Below, piece by piece: positions 1 through 9,316 of a stretch of DNA of 64,000 nucleotides (its first letter is position 1; every line of letters begins with the position of its first letter). Location of the stretch: contig NZ_JBBMQM010000001.1 in NCBI RefSeq assembly GCF_038900055.1, positions 1,240,001 to 1,304,000 of the forward strand. The letters are read 5' to 3'. A program made the translations under genes and the position numbers. Under the pieces are notes generated by a model, which saw nothing but the letters and a program-made list of their open reading frames with translations, made no database searches and was not told the origin of the DNA. The DNA is from Henriciella sp. AS95. Its GTDB lineage: Bacteria > Pseudomonadota > Alphaproteobacteria > Caulobacterales > Hyphomonadaceae.

Positions 1-339
1 ACGGGCACAGCGCACATGCTGGAGCAGATAGAGGCGCAGCTCCTGCGGCTCGTGCCGGTGGCGGCTGTGATCGACATCACAAAGTCCAAGCGCGGCATCG
101 AACGCGAACTGGCGCTCGTCAAGGTTGCCGGGTCCGGGGATCCACGTGTTGAGGCGCTGCGCATTGCCGAGATTTTCCGCGCGCGCGTCATCGATACGAC
201 GAATGAAAGCTTCATCTTCGAGATCACCGGCGCCTCCGACAAGATCGACCAGTTCACCGAACTGATGGAACCGCTCGGCCTCGTCGAAGTGAGCCGCACC
301 GGCGTGCTCAGCATCCGCCGCGGGAAGGATGCGGGATGA
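1..339 (+). CDS. ilvN: Acetolactate synthase small (regulatory) subunit, 5' end missing
   Basis: The frame is open from base 1, so the gene starts upstream of the window and only the last 112 residues are seen. The visible part covers the end of the N-terminal ACT region (GTAHMLEQIEAQL, then RLVPVAAVIDIT) and the C-terminal domain with ERELALVKV, both typical of IlvN. The protein is the regulatory subunit of acetohydroxyacid synthase, which controls feedback inhibition of the catalytic IlvB chain in valine, leucine and isoleucine synthesis. ilvB is presumably just upstream. The stop overlaps the next start (ATGA at 336-339), so the following unknown gene is translationally coupled to it. Confidence 0.92.
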   Translation, partial: TGTAHMLEQIEAQLLRLVPVAAVIDITKSKRGIERELALVKVAGSGDPRVEALRIAEIFRARVIDTTNESFIFEITGASDKIDQFTELMEPLGLVEVSRTGVLSIRRGKDAG

Positions 340-869
340 GCAGCAGTAATCTTGATGCGACAGCGGCAATGCATTTCAGAGAAGCTGAATCGTCAGCTCT
401 TCAAATTATGAGTGTCACGTATGCTTTGTTGCCTCGGGAATTCCGCGACGAGCTAGGATTGATCGTTGCGCCTCTCATTTATCGCTTCGCGTTTCACTTC
501 CGGGCGCTCGCAGAGCGTATTAGACTTGATCTATCGGCTCACAAGCTGCCCCAGAAAAGCATCGTTATTATCAACGAGCATGTTGAAGTGGATGATAACA
601 TCGGAAGGTCCCTAAACAGGATCATCCATTCGGACGCGATTGCGTACAATTGGGCGCCACCACACCAGCCTCAGTTTACATTCGATATCAACGGCTTCGT
701 GATGTTGTCGTACATCAAGGCAAACACCGATCGATACAAAGACCAAAAGGTCGTGCCGCTGCGGGAAATCAGCAGAACATTCTTGGAGAGCCGCGAAAGT
801 ATTAAACGAGGAAGTCCGCCTCGCCTTAAATCTGTGAAATGGGTCCATCCTGAACCAGTCAATCTATAG
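336..869 (+). CDS. Hypothetical protein inserted between ilvN and ilvC
   Basis: A 177-residue protein that I do not recognise. It has no signal peptide, membrane segment or familiar motif. It appears soluble and moderately basic at the C-terminus (ESRESIKRGSPPRLKSVKW). Its start overlaps the ilvN stop by four bases. Three 60-base lines that I counted within it (481-540, 541-600, 661-720) have 55, 42 and 47% GC, against 68% for a line of ilvC (1021-1080). Codon choice is also less biased than in its neighbours. This suggests a recent insertion that nevertheless sits in frame with operon transcription. The start could lie further inside (for example the Met at residue 12), but the ATGA overlap favours the one given. 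Confidence 0.7.
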   Translation: MSSSNLDATAAMHFREAESSALQIMSVTYALLPREFRDELGLIVAPLIYRFAFHFRALAERIRLDLSAHKLPQKSIVIINEHVEVDDNIGRSLNRIIHSDAIAYNWAPPHQPQFTFDINGFVMLSYIKANTDRYKDQKVVPLREISRTFLESRESIKRGSPPRLKSVKWVHPEPVNL

Positions 870-888
870 TTCAAATAAATCGGAGTAA

Positions 889-1911
<1,023 letters not shown>

Positions 1912-1926
1912 GGTCACTCCGGGCCG

Positions 1927-3654
1927 ATGAGCGACAAGAGCGAAGCGGATCGCTCATCCGCAGGCGAAACGAAGGGCGGTGCGGCGAGGCAGCCGACCGC
2001 CCTTCAAAGCCTTATTGCTGAGCTGCGTTTCGTTTTCGCGCCGACGGCCTTTTCTATCATAACGGCGCTGGCGGCGGTGCTGGTCATGGTCGCACTGACC
2101 GTGCCGGCCGCCGCTGAGCGCATTCCGGGCGGTCTGCCCGTTCCGGTGCTGGAAGCGTCGCACTTTGTGTCGTCCTTTGCGGCGACGGTTTTGTTGCTGC
2201 TCTCCTTTGGCATTCGCCGGCGTCTTCATATGGCATGGCTGATCACAGTCGCTGTCTATGGCCTGTTGGCGGCGACCAGCTTCCTGGTTGGGCATCATAT
2301 CCTTCTGACGGCCGGGCTTGTCCTTGCCGGTCTCGGCCTTTTCGCTAGTCGGGATGCCTTTTACCGGCGCGGGACTGTCGCCGGAGCGGGCGTATCGATC
2401 CCGACCATCATCAGCCTGATCATCATTGTGTCTGGCATCGCCTGGCTGGGTTTCTTCGCGTATCGCAATGTCGAATACCGCGATGATCTCTGGTGGACCT
2501 TCGCCACCGATGCTGATGCCTCCCGCTTCCTGCGCGCGCTCGTCATCATCGTCTCGACGCTGGTTCTTTTTGTTTTCTGGCGTGTGCTGAGCCAGTCGAC
2601 CTCGCCGGCGCTGCCTGAGCGGACGCCGGAACTGGACCGCAAGATCGCAGCGGTCGTCAGCGATCCGCGTACCCCGCAACCGGATGCGGCCCTCGCCTTC
2701 CTTCCCGACAAGCACTTCCACTTCACCGATGAGGGCGACGCCTTCGCCATGTTCGGCGTGCGCGGGCGCAACTGGATCGTGATGGGCCCGCCCATGGGGC
2801 CGCCGGACAGGGCGCGCACCCTCGCTTTCGACCTAATGCGCCGGGCCGACCGGGCCAGGGCCAACCTTGTCTTCTATGCTGTGCCGACGGGCTTTCTGCC
2901 GATCGCGCTCGACCTTGGTCTGTCGGCGAGAAAGATTGGCGAGACGGCGATCATTCCGCTCGAGACCTTCACCCTTGCCGGTCCGGCCCGCGCCAAGCTT
3001 CGCCATGCCGTCAGCCGGATGGAGCGGGAGAATGGCCGCTTCGAAATGCTGCCTCCGGGCAGTATGAGCCAGCACGGCGCGGCCATGAAATCGATTTCGG
3101 ACGCTTGGCTCGCGCACCATTCGGGCGCGGAGAAACGCTTTACCCTCGGCGCCTTTGATGAAGCCTATCTCGACCGGCAGTTCATCGCGACCATCTGGTA
3201 TGGCGACGACCTCGCCGCCTTCGCCAATGTCTGGCAGTCCGGCGATGGAAAAACGCTCTGTATCGACCTGATGCGCAACCGGCCTGACGCGCTCGCCGTC
3301 ACCATGGACGCGCTGTTCACGCAGCTCGCCTTGTGGGGGCGTGAGCAGGGTGCGGTGCGGCTCGACCTCGGCATGGCGCCGCTTTCAGGACTTGCGACGG
3401 AGCGCGAGGCGAATGCGCTGAGCCGGCTTGGCAATTTCATCTATTCGCACGGAGAAGATGTCTATGGGTTCGAGGGGCTGCGCCGCTACAAGAACAAGTT
3501 CGACCCTGTCTGGGAGCCGCTTTATCTCTGCGGCCCGGAGCGCCAGAACCTTGCTATTGCGCTGGCGGATGTCGCCATTCTGACGAGCGGTGGCCTGCGC
3601 GGCATGATTTATCGGCCCAAGAAAGACGGGCAGACCGGTGCGTCACGCGCCTGA
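1927..3654 (+). CDS. MprF-like membrane protein with phosphatidylglycerol lysyltransferase (DUF2156) domain
   Basis: A 575-residue protein. About six hydrophobic segments lie between residues 35 and 220, followed by a cytoplasmic domain (about 250-560) with the DUF2156/LPG-synthase pattern, including FAMFGVRGRNWIVMGPPMGPPD and the late GFEGLRRYKNKFDP. MprF-type enzymes transfer an amino acid from aminoacyl-tRNA to phosphatidylglycerol and flip the product, lowering the negative surface charge. Full-length MprF is about 850 residues with some 14 membrane helices, so most of the flippase part is absent here. No acvB/virJ partner, as found beside rhizobial lpiA, follows. The amino acid transferred cannot be told from sequence. 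Confidence 0.8.
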   Translation: MSDKSEADRSSAGETKGGAARQPTALQSLIAELRFVFAPTAFSIITALAAVLVMVALTVPAAAERIPGGLPVPVLEASHFVSSFAATVLLLLSFGIRRRLHMAWLITVAVYGLLAATSFLVGHHILLTAGLVLAGLGLFASRDAFYRRGTVAGAGVSIPTIISLIIIVSGIAWLGFFAYRNVEYRDDLWWTFATDADASRFLRALVIIVSTLVLFVFWRVLSQSTSPALPERTPELDRKIAAVVSDPRTPQPDAALAFLPDKHFHFTDEGDAFAMFGVRGRNWIVMGPPMGPPDRARTLAFDLMRRADRARANLVFYAVPTGFLPIALDLGLSARKIGETAIIPLETFTLAGPARAKLRHAVSRMERENGRFEMLPPGSMSQHGAAMKSISDAWLAHHSGAEKRFTLGAFDEAYLDRQFIATIWYGDDLAAFANVWQSGDGKTLCIDLMRNRPDALAVTMDALFTQLALWGREQGAVRLDLGMAPLSGLATEREANALSRLGNFIYSHGEDVYGFEGLRRYKNKFDPVWEPLYLCGPERQNLAIALADVAILTSGGLRGMIYRPKKDGQTGASRA

Positions 3655-3704
3655 TTGACGAACCTTTCCGGCATTTAATAGCCGTGCGATCTGTAATGGC
3701 GCCG

Positions 3705-3730
3705 CCGGATTGAGGACTTTCCGGTTTTTT
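3705..3730 (+). terminator. Probable intrinsic terminator after the MprF-like gene
   Basis: A short stem (CCGGA at 3705-3709 with TCCGG at 3720-3724) is followed directly by six T residues at 3725-3730. The stem is only five base pairs, so this is a weak call. Its position 50 bases after the stop at 3654 fits. Confidence 0.45.
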
Positions 3731-3803
3731 GAATCGATGGCTCTGGTTGATGATGCGGCGGGAGTATGCCACGCAGAATCTTCGTTAAACGGGGACGTCA
3801 CAC

Positions 3804-4454
3804 ATGCGATCATCACTTCTTCTGGCCAGCGTTCTGGCGGGGTTTGCGCTTGCTGCTTGCGGGGGCGGCGACAGCGACGCTGAGCCATCAGAGACCACAA
3901 CGACCAAAGCTCCATCAGCGTCGAGCGAGACTGCGGCAGCGGCGAGTGGGCGCGTTGTCACCGAGATTGCCGACGTTGACGCGAAAGGGACGCGGCGCGA
4001 GACGTTTGAAAGCGCAGCGATCCTGCGGTGCGCTTATGATCTGAGCGATGAGCGTTTCGTCTTTGAAGAAGACACCGCAAACGTGATCGAAGCCTCGTTC
4101 ACGCTGACGCGGACCGGCCAGTGCGAGTCAGATGATGATCTGGACGCGCGCGTCACCGGCATGGACACCGATCAGGTGCTACCATCGACGATTTCAGTCA
4201 AAACGACGGGCATCAATTTCAAGGAAAAGGACATGACGCCCGAGACCGGCGACACGGTTTTGAAGGCGGAGTTCACAGCGGCGGGAAAGACGTCGCCGAA
4301 CGAACTGGCCTGCCGGTCTTATACGCAGCGCGGCGCGCTCGGCATTTCGTGCGATCTTGACGGTGTAAGGCTCGAGTCTCATGAGCTTCCAGCGACCGAA
4401 GGGTCTGGCCGGGAAGAGATCCGGATTACGTTGCAAGGCAAGCCGCAATTCTAG
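3804..4454 (+). CDS. Hypothetical lipoprotein
   Basis: A 216-residue protein with a lipoprotein signal sequence. A hydrophobic stretch ends in FALAAC with the lipidated Cys at residue 19, followed by GGGDSD and a Ser/Thr/Ala-rich linker. The mature domain is rich in acidic and Thr residues and has three widely spaced Cys residues that could form disulfides in the periplasm. I do not recognise a family. The first residues after the lipobox (CGGGDSD) recur in the unrelated-looking lipoprotein at 49444-49830. The gene converges with the outer membrane protein gene at 4479. An inverted repeat (GACGGT/ACCGTC, 4453-4475) lies between them without a T tract. Confidence 0.75.
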   Translation: MRSSLLLASVLAGFALAACGGGDSDAEPSETTTTKAPSASSETAAAASGRVVTEIADVDAKGTRRETFESAAILRCAYDLSDERFVFEEDTANVIEASFTLTRTGQCESDDDLDARVTGMDTDQVLPSTISVKTTGINFKEKDMTPETGDTVLKAEFTAAGKTSPNELACRSYTQRGALGISCDLDGVRLESHELPATEGSGREEIRITLQGKPQF

Positions 4455-4478
4455 ACGGTCAAGGCGACTAACCGTCGA

Positions 4479-5144
4479 TCAGAAGCGGTAAGACAGGCCG
4501 ACCTGGACGACGGGGTGGACGGTCTTCGCCGGGTCTTCAGTGTCGAATTGCTGGCGTTGACGGTCGAGCTGCAGGCGCACAATCGAATCGGAGGATTGCG
4601 GGCCACTGCGCGAGGTCATGGCGACTTCCGGCGTTCCCGAGAAGAGGGCGCCGGCCATCACTTTCACGCCCCAGCGCCTGTCGCTATTATAGGTCGTGTC
4701 ATATCCGAAGCCGACAAATGGCGCGACATCGTCACCCTTCACAGCCATTTTCAGTTTGCCGTTCTGTTCAGGGAGATAGCGCGTGGTATCGCCATTCGTT
4801 GTGGTGCCCGAAGTGGCAGCATCGATTCGCGAGCGGTCGCCGGAATAGAGGCCGCCGGTGATGACGAAACTGTTCTGGAACGGTCGCACATCGACAAATG
4901 TGCCAAGGCTCTCGAATTCGAGTTCGGTTTCGGTGTCCCGCTCGTTGAGAGCATGAGCGGGTTTGACGGCGATCACTTCCGCATTGGCGCGAACGTCGAC
5001 GAAGTCATTCACCTTGATCTGGCGCTCGAGGGTTCCGCGATTGAGCTCTGATGTGCCCTGTATATCGAACTGCGCCGACGCGTTGCCCGCCAGGACGGCG
5101 GCAACACCACAAATTGATGCCAGTTTTAATCTGCCCAAGGTCAT
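4479..5144 (-). CDS. Predicted outer membrane beta-barrel protein
   Basis: A 221-residue exported protein. The signal peptide (MTLGRLKLASICGVAAV and following) ends at NASA/Q. The rest alternates hydrophobic and polar residues and ends with VGLSYRF, the terminal aromatic signature recognised by the BAM complex. The window VGFGYDTTYNSDRRWGVKVMAG resembles small OmpW-like or outer-membrane-barrel families. I chose the ATG at 5144 over one eight codons upstream because AAGGGAG lies six bases before it. Function is unknown. A divergent DUF3617 gene starts at 5416. Confidence 0.75.
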   Translation of the reverse strand: MTLGRLKLASICGVAAVLAGNASAQFDIQGTSELNRGTLERQIKVNDFVDVRANAEVIAVKPAHALNERDTETELEFESLGTFVDVRPFQNSFVITGGLYSGDRSRIDAATSGTTTNGDTTRYLPEQNGKLKMAVKGDDVAPFVGFGYDTTYNSDRRWGVKVMAGALFSGTPEVAMTSRSGPQSSDSIVRLQLDRQRQQFDTEDPAKTVHPVVQVGLSYRF

Positions 5145-5278
5145 GTGCGCTCCCTTGCTGATGCGCATGTCCTGAGGTCAAATTTGCTTAAGGTTAGTGA
5201 AGAAAAGGTTACCGGCAGTCCAGACACGCCCGTCACCATTGGGAATCAAGGCGCCTGTCAGGCATGGCCGCCACGCGT

Positions 5279-5302
5279 ATTGTGTAGGGGCTGCTACACA
5301 AT
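5279..5302. repeat. Nine-base-pair inverted repeat between divergent genes
   Basis: ATTGTGTAG (5279-5287) and CTACACAAT (5294-5302) are perfect inverted copies separated by six bases. They lie between the minus-strand barrel protein gene and the plus-strand DUF3617 gene. No T tract follows, so an operator is more likely than a terminator. Confidence 0.5.
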
Positions 5303-5415
5303 CATAGCGGTTCGAGGCCAATCTGAATTCGCGCTGAACGATGAATTAAATTACTTTGTGTTGAGCTGTCGACGAGAGTTCGGGACACTCCGGATCGTCA
5401 GCAATGGGATCGAAA

Positions 5416-5832
5416 ATGAAGATTATCTGTGCGTGTATCGCCGTCAGCGTTCTTGCCCCGGTCGCGGCGCAGGCTGAAGAAAGTGTATCACCGGGCCTCT
5501 GGTCTTATGAAGCGCGCGCCGCGATGGGGCCGATCCCGATGAATGATGCAGGCACGCACTGTGTCGATCCGGCCTTCGCAGACTCTTCGTTCGAGGCCAT
5601 GTTGAACGACATCAATCCTGACTGCCAAGTCGCTGACGGGGCGTATGAGGGGGCTGGATACCGGTTCACTCTGCAGTGTACCGGCGCGCCAACCGGTGAG
5701 TTGAAAGGCCTGCTGAGCATGAGCGGAGACACCGCTCAGCTTAATGCAACAGGCTGGACAGGCACCGCGGAAAGCCAGGTTCCCGTGATCGTATCCGCCT
5801 CTGCAAAAAAACTGAGCCCCACTTGCAGCTGA
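5416..5832 (+). CDS. DUF3617-like periplasmic protein
   Basis: A 138-residue protein with a signal peptide cleaved near AQAEE. It continues with SPGLWSYEARAAMGPIPM, the N-terminal pattern of DUF3617 proteins (PGLW...), and has several Cys residues (HCVDP, DCQV, LQCTG, TCS) placed as expected for disulfides in that family. Its function is not known. ATG at 5416 was preferred to ATG at 5404 because GGGA lies seven bases before it and the upstream ATG has no ribosome site. Confidence 0.7.
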   Translation: MKIICACIAVSVLAPVAAQAEESVSPGLWSYEARAAMGPIPMNDAGTHCVDPAFADSSFEAMLNDINPDCQVADGAYEGAGYRFTLQCTGAPTGELKGLLSMSGDTAQLNATGWTGTAESQVPVIVSASAKKLSPTCS

Positions 5833-5857
5833 GGCAACAGCCATTGGGGTCGCGACA

Positions 5858-5894
5858 TTGCAAAATCGTGCAAGCTCAATGCAAAAATGGGCAA
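5858..5894. promoter_or_regulatory. Helically phased GCAA repeats upstream of the Entner-Doudoroff operon
   Basis: The core GCAA starts at 5860, 5870, 5881 and 5891, spaced 10, 11 and 10 bases, which places all copies on one face of the helix. The first two copies also form the inverted repeat TTGCA-6-TGCAA (5858-5873). The cluster lies about 120-150 bases before zwf, where an operator for a sugar-responsive regulator would be expected. No regulator gene is adjacent. Confidence 0.4.
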
Positions 5895-6011
5895 GGATTT
5901 CGGTAGACCTGACCCGGTTCTGGCATTAGAAGCTGGGCGTGCAAGCAAACGTAACTGGATGCTGCGGCTTCGACTTGTCGCCGCCGCGGCACCGCAAGCA
6001 CGCTGGGGCAT

Positions 6012-7481
6012 ATGGCCAAATTTATCCCTGTTGATACGTTCGATATCGTCATCTTTGGCGGTACGGGTGACCTCTCACAACGAAAACTCCTTCCGGCGCT
6101 CTACCACCGCTTTCTGGATGGACAGATTCCTGAAGACTCGCGCCTGATCGGCGTGTCCCGGACGGAGATGACCGACAAGGCATTCCGCGAATTCGCGCTG
6201 AAAGCCTGCAAGGCCTCGACGGGAAAGGACTTCAAACCTGAGGAGTGGAAGGCCTTTGAGACGCTTCTGTCTTATGTCGGCATGGATGCGACCGATCCGG
6301 ATGCCGATTGGAGCGCCCTGAAAGACAAGCTGGGTAGCGACGACCGTCCGACCATCTTCTATCTCGCAGTGACGCCGAAAATCTACGTTCCGATCTGTGA
6401 GGCGCTCGGCAAGGCGGGGCTGTCGAAGGGCGATACTCGTGTGGTGCTGGAAAAGCCGATCGGGACCGATCTGGAATCGGCGCGGGCGATCAATAAGGGT
6501 GTTGGCGCCGTGTTCGATGAGGACCGGATTTACCGTATCGATCACTATCTCGGAAAAGAAACGGTCCAGAACCTTCTCGTACTTCGCTTCGGCAACACGC
6601 TGTTCGAGCCGCTCTGGAACCGCACTGCGATCGACCATATCCAGATCACCGTGTCGGAAAGCGTCGGCGTGGGTGACCGTGCTGGCTATTATGACAGCGC
6701 TGGCGCTGTACGCGACATGGTCCAGAACCACTTGCTTCAGCTGCTCTGCCTGATCGCGATGGAGCCACCAAATTCGGTCGAGGCAGACGAAATTCGTACC
6801 GAAAAGATCAAGGTCCTGAATGCGCTGCGGCCGCTTGATGCCAAATGCGCTGACCGGGAGACCGTTCGCGCGCAATACAAGGCAGGCACTGTCGATGGCA
6901 AATCGGTAAAAGGCTACCTTGAGGAGCTTGAAGACGGCGAGAGCGACACGGAAACCTTCGTTGCCGTCAAGGCGTGGGTCGACAATTGGCGCTGGGCGCG
7001 CGTGCCTTTCTATCTGCGCACGGGCAAGCGCATGAAGAGCCGTCACTCGGAAATTGTCGTCCAGTTTCGAGCCGCGCCGCACGCAATGTTCGGCGAAGAA
7101 CAGGCCCATTCCAACCGCCTGATCATTCGTCTGCAACCAGACGAGGGCGTGCAGTTATACGTCCAGATCAAGGAGCCGGGACCGGGCGGCCTGCGGGTGC
7201 AATCGCTGCCGCTGAACCTGTCTTATGCGGAGAGTTTCCAGGTCCGCTACCCGGATGCTTATGAGCGCCTGCTCATGGATGTGGTCCGAGGTAATCTTGC
7301 GCTCTTCATGCGCCGCGAAGAGGTTGAGGAAGCCTGGGAGTGGGTGGATGGCCTGCTCGACGCCTGGGCCGCTTCCAAGACGCCAATGCAGACTTACTCG
7401 GCGGGTCTCGAAGATGGCCCGGTTGAAGCGCGCATGTTGTTGCGCGAGGATGACCGCGACTGGTGGAGCAACGGAAAATGA
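6012..7481 (+). CDS. zwf: Glucose-6-phosphate 1-dehydrogenase
   Basis: The 489-residue enzyme oxidises glucose-6-phosphate to 6-phosphogluconolactone with NAD(P)+. GGTGDLSQRKLLPALY near the N-terminus is the dinucleotide-binding loop, and RIYRIDHYLGKE is the family signature carrying the catalytic His and substrate Lys. It is the first gene of an operon with edd, glk and eda. Its TGA overlaps the edd ATG by four bases. A 6-phosphogluconolactonase gene (pgl), often found between zwf and edd, is absent from the operon. Confidence 0.97.
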   Translation: MAKFIPVDTFDIVIFGGTGDLSQRKLLPALYHRFLDGQIPEDSRLIGVSRTEMTDKAFREFALKACKASTGKDFKPEEWKAFETLLSYVGMDATDPDADWSALKDKLGSDDRPTIFYLAVTPKIYVPICEALGKAGLSKGDTRVVLEKPIGTDLESARAINKGVGAVFDEDRIYRIDHYLGKETVQNLLVLRFGNTLFEPLWNRTAIDHIQITVSESVGVGDRAGYYDSAGAVRDMVQNHLLQLLCLIAMEPPNSVEADEIRTEKIKVLNALRPLDAKCADRETVRAQYKAGTVDGKSVKGYLEELEDGESDTETFVAVKAWVDNWRWARVPFYLRTGKRMKSRHSEIVVQFRAAPHAMFGEEQAHSNRLIIRLQPDEGVQLYVQIKEPGPGGLRVQSLPLNLSYAESFQVRYPDAYERLLMDVVRGNLALFMRREEVEEAWEWVDGLLDAWAASKTPMQTYSAGLEDGPVEARMLLREDDRDWWSNGK

Positions 7482-9316
7482 CAAGCCTGCACCCCAAGCT
7501 GAAAGAGGTCACTGAGCGGATCGAAGCGCGCTCAGCGGAGACTCGTGCGGCCTATCTTGAGCTGATACGGTCACGAAAGCCGAGCGGTTTTGCCCGTGAA
7601 AAGCTCGCGGACGGTAACCTTGCGCATGCCTCTGCCGGCTGCGCAGTCATCGACAAGACGCAGCTTCTCGGTGCGAGCTGGCCAAACATTGGCATCATCA
7701 CCGCCTATAATGACATGCTCTCAGCCCATGCGCCTTATGAGCACTATCCTGAAATCATCCGCGACGCGGCCCGCAAGGTAAATGCGACGGCGCAGGTGGC
7801 AGGCGGCGTGCCAGCCATGTGCGATGGCGTCACCCAGGGCCAGGAGGGCATGGAGCTTTCGCTCTTCTCCCGCGACGTGATTGCACTCGCCTCGGCTGTC
7901 TCGCTCAGCCACGACATGTTCGACGGCGCGTTACACCTTGGGATCTGCGACAAGATCGTGCCCGGCCTGATGATCGCTGCGCTGCGCTTTGGTTGGCTGC
8001 CGCATGTCTTTGTGCCCGGCGGCCCGATGCCGTCAGGCCTGCCGAACCCTGAAAAGCAGCGCATTCGCCAGGAATACGCGCTCGGCAAGGTGGGCCGTGA
8101 CGCGCTGCTCAAAGCCGAGTCCGAGAGCTATCACAGCCCCGGCACCTGTACGTTCTACGGCACCGCAAATTCCAACCAGATGCTGATGGAAGTCATGGGC
8201 ATGCACCTGCCCGGTGCGGCGTTTGAGAACCCTGGCACACCGCTTCGCGACGCGCTGACGCGGGCGTCTGTCGAGCGGGCGGTCGAGCTGACCGTCAAGC
8301 GCGACTACACGCCGATGGGCGAGATGATCGATGCGAAGAGTTGGGTCAACGCGCTGGTCGGCCTTATGGCGACAGGCGGCTCGACCAATCATGCGCTTCA
8401 TATCCCTGCGATGGCTGCCGCTTCCGGCTATCAGATCACGCTGGAAGACTTTGAGGATGTCAGCGCCGTTACGCCGCTGCTCTGCCGTATCTATCCGAAC
8501 GGGCCAGCCGACGTGAACCATTTCCAGGCCGCGGGCGGTATGAGCTTCGTCATGCGCGAGCTGCTGGATGCCGGGCTGATGAATGCTGACGCAAAAGGCG
8601 TGATGGGACCGATCGCCGAGCACGCCAGGGAGCCGTGGCTCGATGACGGCAAACTCGCTTTCCGCGATGCGCCGACGGTGAGCGGCGACACAGACATTGT
8701 GAGGCCGGTGTCTGACCCGTTTCAGGCCGAAGGGGGCTTGCGCATGCTGGAAGGCCCGCTTGGGCGCGGCGTGATCAAGGTGTCATCGGTCAAGGAAGAC
8801 CGGCGTGTGATCACCGCGCCAGCGCGCGTTTTCGACAATCAGGAAGCGCTGAAGGAAGCCTTCAAGGCCGGTGAGCTCGACAAGGATGTCGTCGCCGTGG
8901 TGCGCTTCCAGGGGCCAGCGGCCAATGGTATGCCCGAGCTACATGCACTGTCGCCGGCGCTTGGCGCGCTTCAGGACAAGGGCTTCCGGGTTGCGCTCGT
9001 CACCGATGGTAGGATGTCAGGCGCGAGCGGCAAGATCCCGGCGGCGATCCATGTGGGCCCCGAAGCGGCCCGCGGCGGACCACTTGCGCGTGTGCAGGAC
9101 GGAGATGTCATTACGCTCGACGCTGAAACGGGGCGTCTGGACGTTGATATCGATCCGAGCGTCTTTGAGGCGCGTGAACCGGCGCAGTTCCGTCCGAACA
9201 TTTCAGGCCAAGGGCTTGGCCGCGAACTATTTTCCGCCTTCCGGGACAATGCTGACCGGCCTGAATCCGGAGGCAGCCTGTTCGACTTCTTTCTGCCGGG
9301 AAGCCTGAAGGCATGA
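7478..9316 (+). CDS. edd: Phosphogluconate dehydratase
   Basis: The 612-residue [4Fe-4S] dehydratase converts 6-phosphogluconate into 2-keto-3-deoxy-6-phosphogluconate. Cluster cysteines are visible in VPAMCDGVTQGQ, LGICDKIVPG and SPGTCTFYGTANSN, and the IlvD/Edd fold signature continues with GRMSGASGKIPAAIH. The frame is open upstream, but ATG at 7478 gives the typical N-terminus, overlaps the zwf stop (ATGA) and follows GGAGCAACGG. The stop overlaps glk by four bases. Confidence 0.97.
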   Translation: MTSLHPKLKEVTERIEARSAETRAAYLELIRSRKPSGFAREKLADGNLAHASAGCAVIDKTQLLGASWPNIGIITAYNDMLSAHAPYEHYPEIIRDAARKVNATAQVAGGVPAMCDGVTQGQEGMELSLFSRDVIALASAVSLSHDMFDGALHLGICDKIVPGLMIAALRFGWLPHVFVPGGPMPSGLPNPEKQRIRQEYALGKVGRDALLKAESESYHSPGTCTFYGTANSNQMLMEVMGMHLPGAAFENPGTPLRDALTRASVERAVELTVKRDYTPMGEMIDAKSWVNALVGLMATGGSTNHALHIPAMAAASGYQITLEDFEDVSAVTPLLCRIYPNGPADVNHFQAAGGMSFVMRELLDAGLMNADAKGVMGPIAEHAREPWLDDGKLAFRDAPTVSGDTDIVRPVSDPFQAEGGLRMLEGPLGRGVIKVSSVKEDRRVITAPARVFDNQEALKEAFKAGELDKDVVAVVRFQGPAANGMPELHALSPALGALQDKGFRVALVTDGRMSGASGKIPAAIHVGPEAARGGPLARVQDGDVITLDAETGRLDVDIDPSVFEAREPAQFRPNISGQGLGRELFSAFRDNADRPESGGSLFDFFLPGSLKA

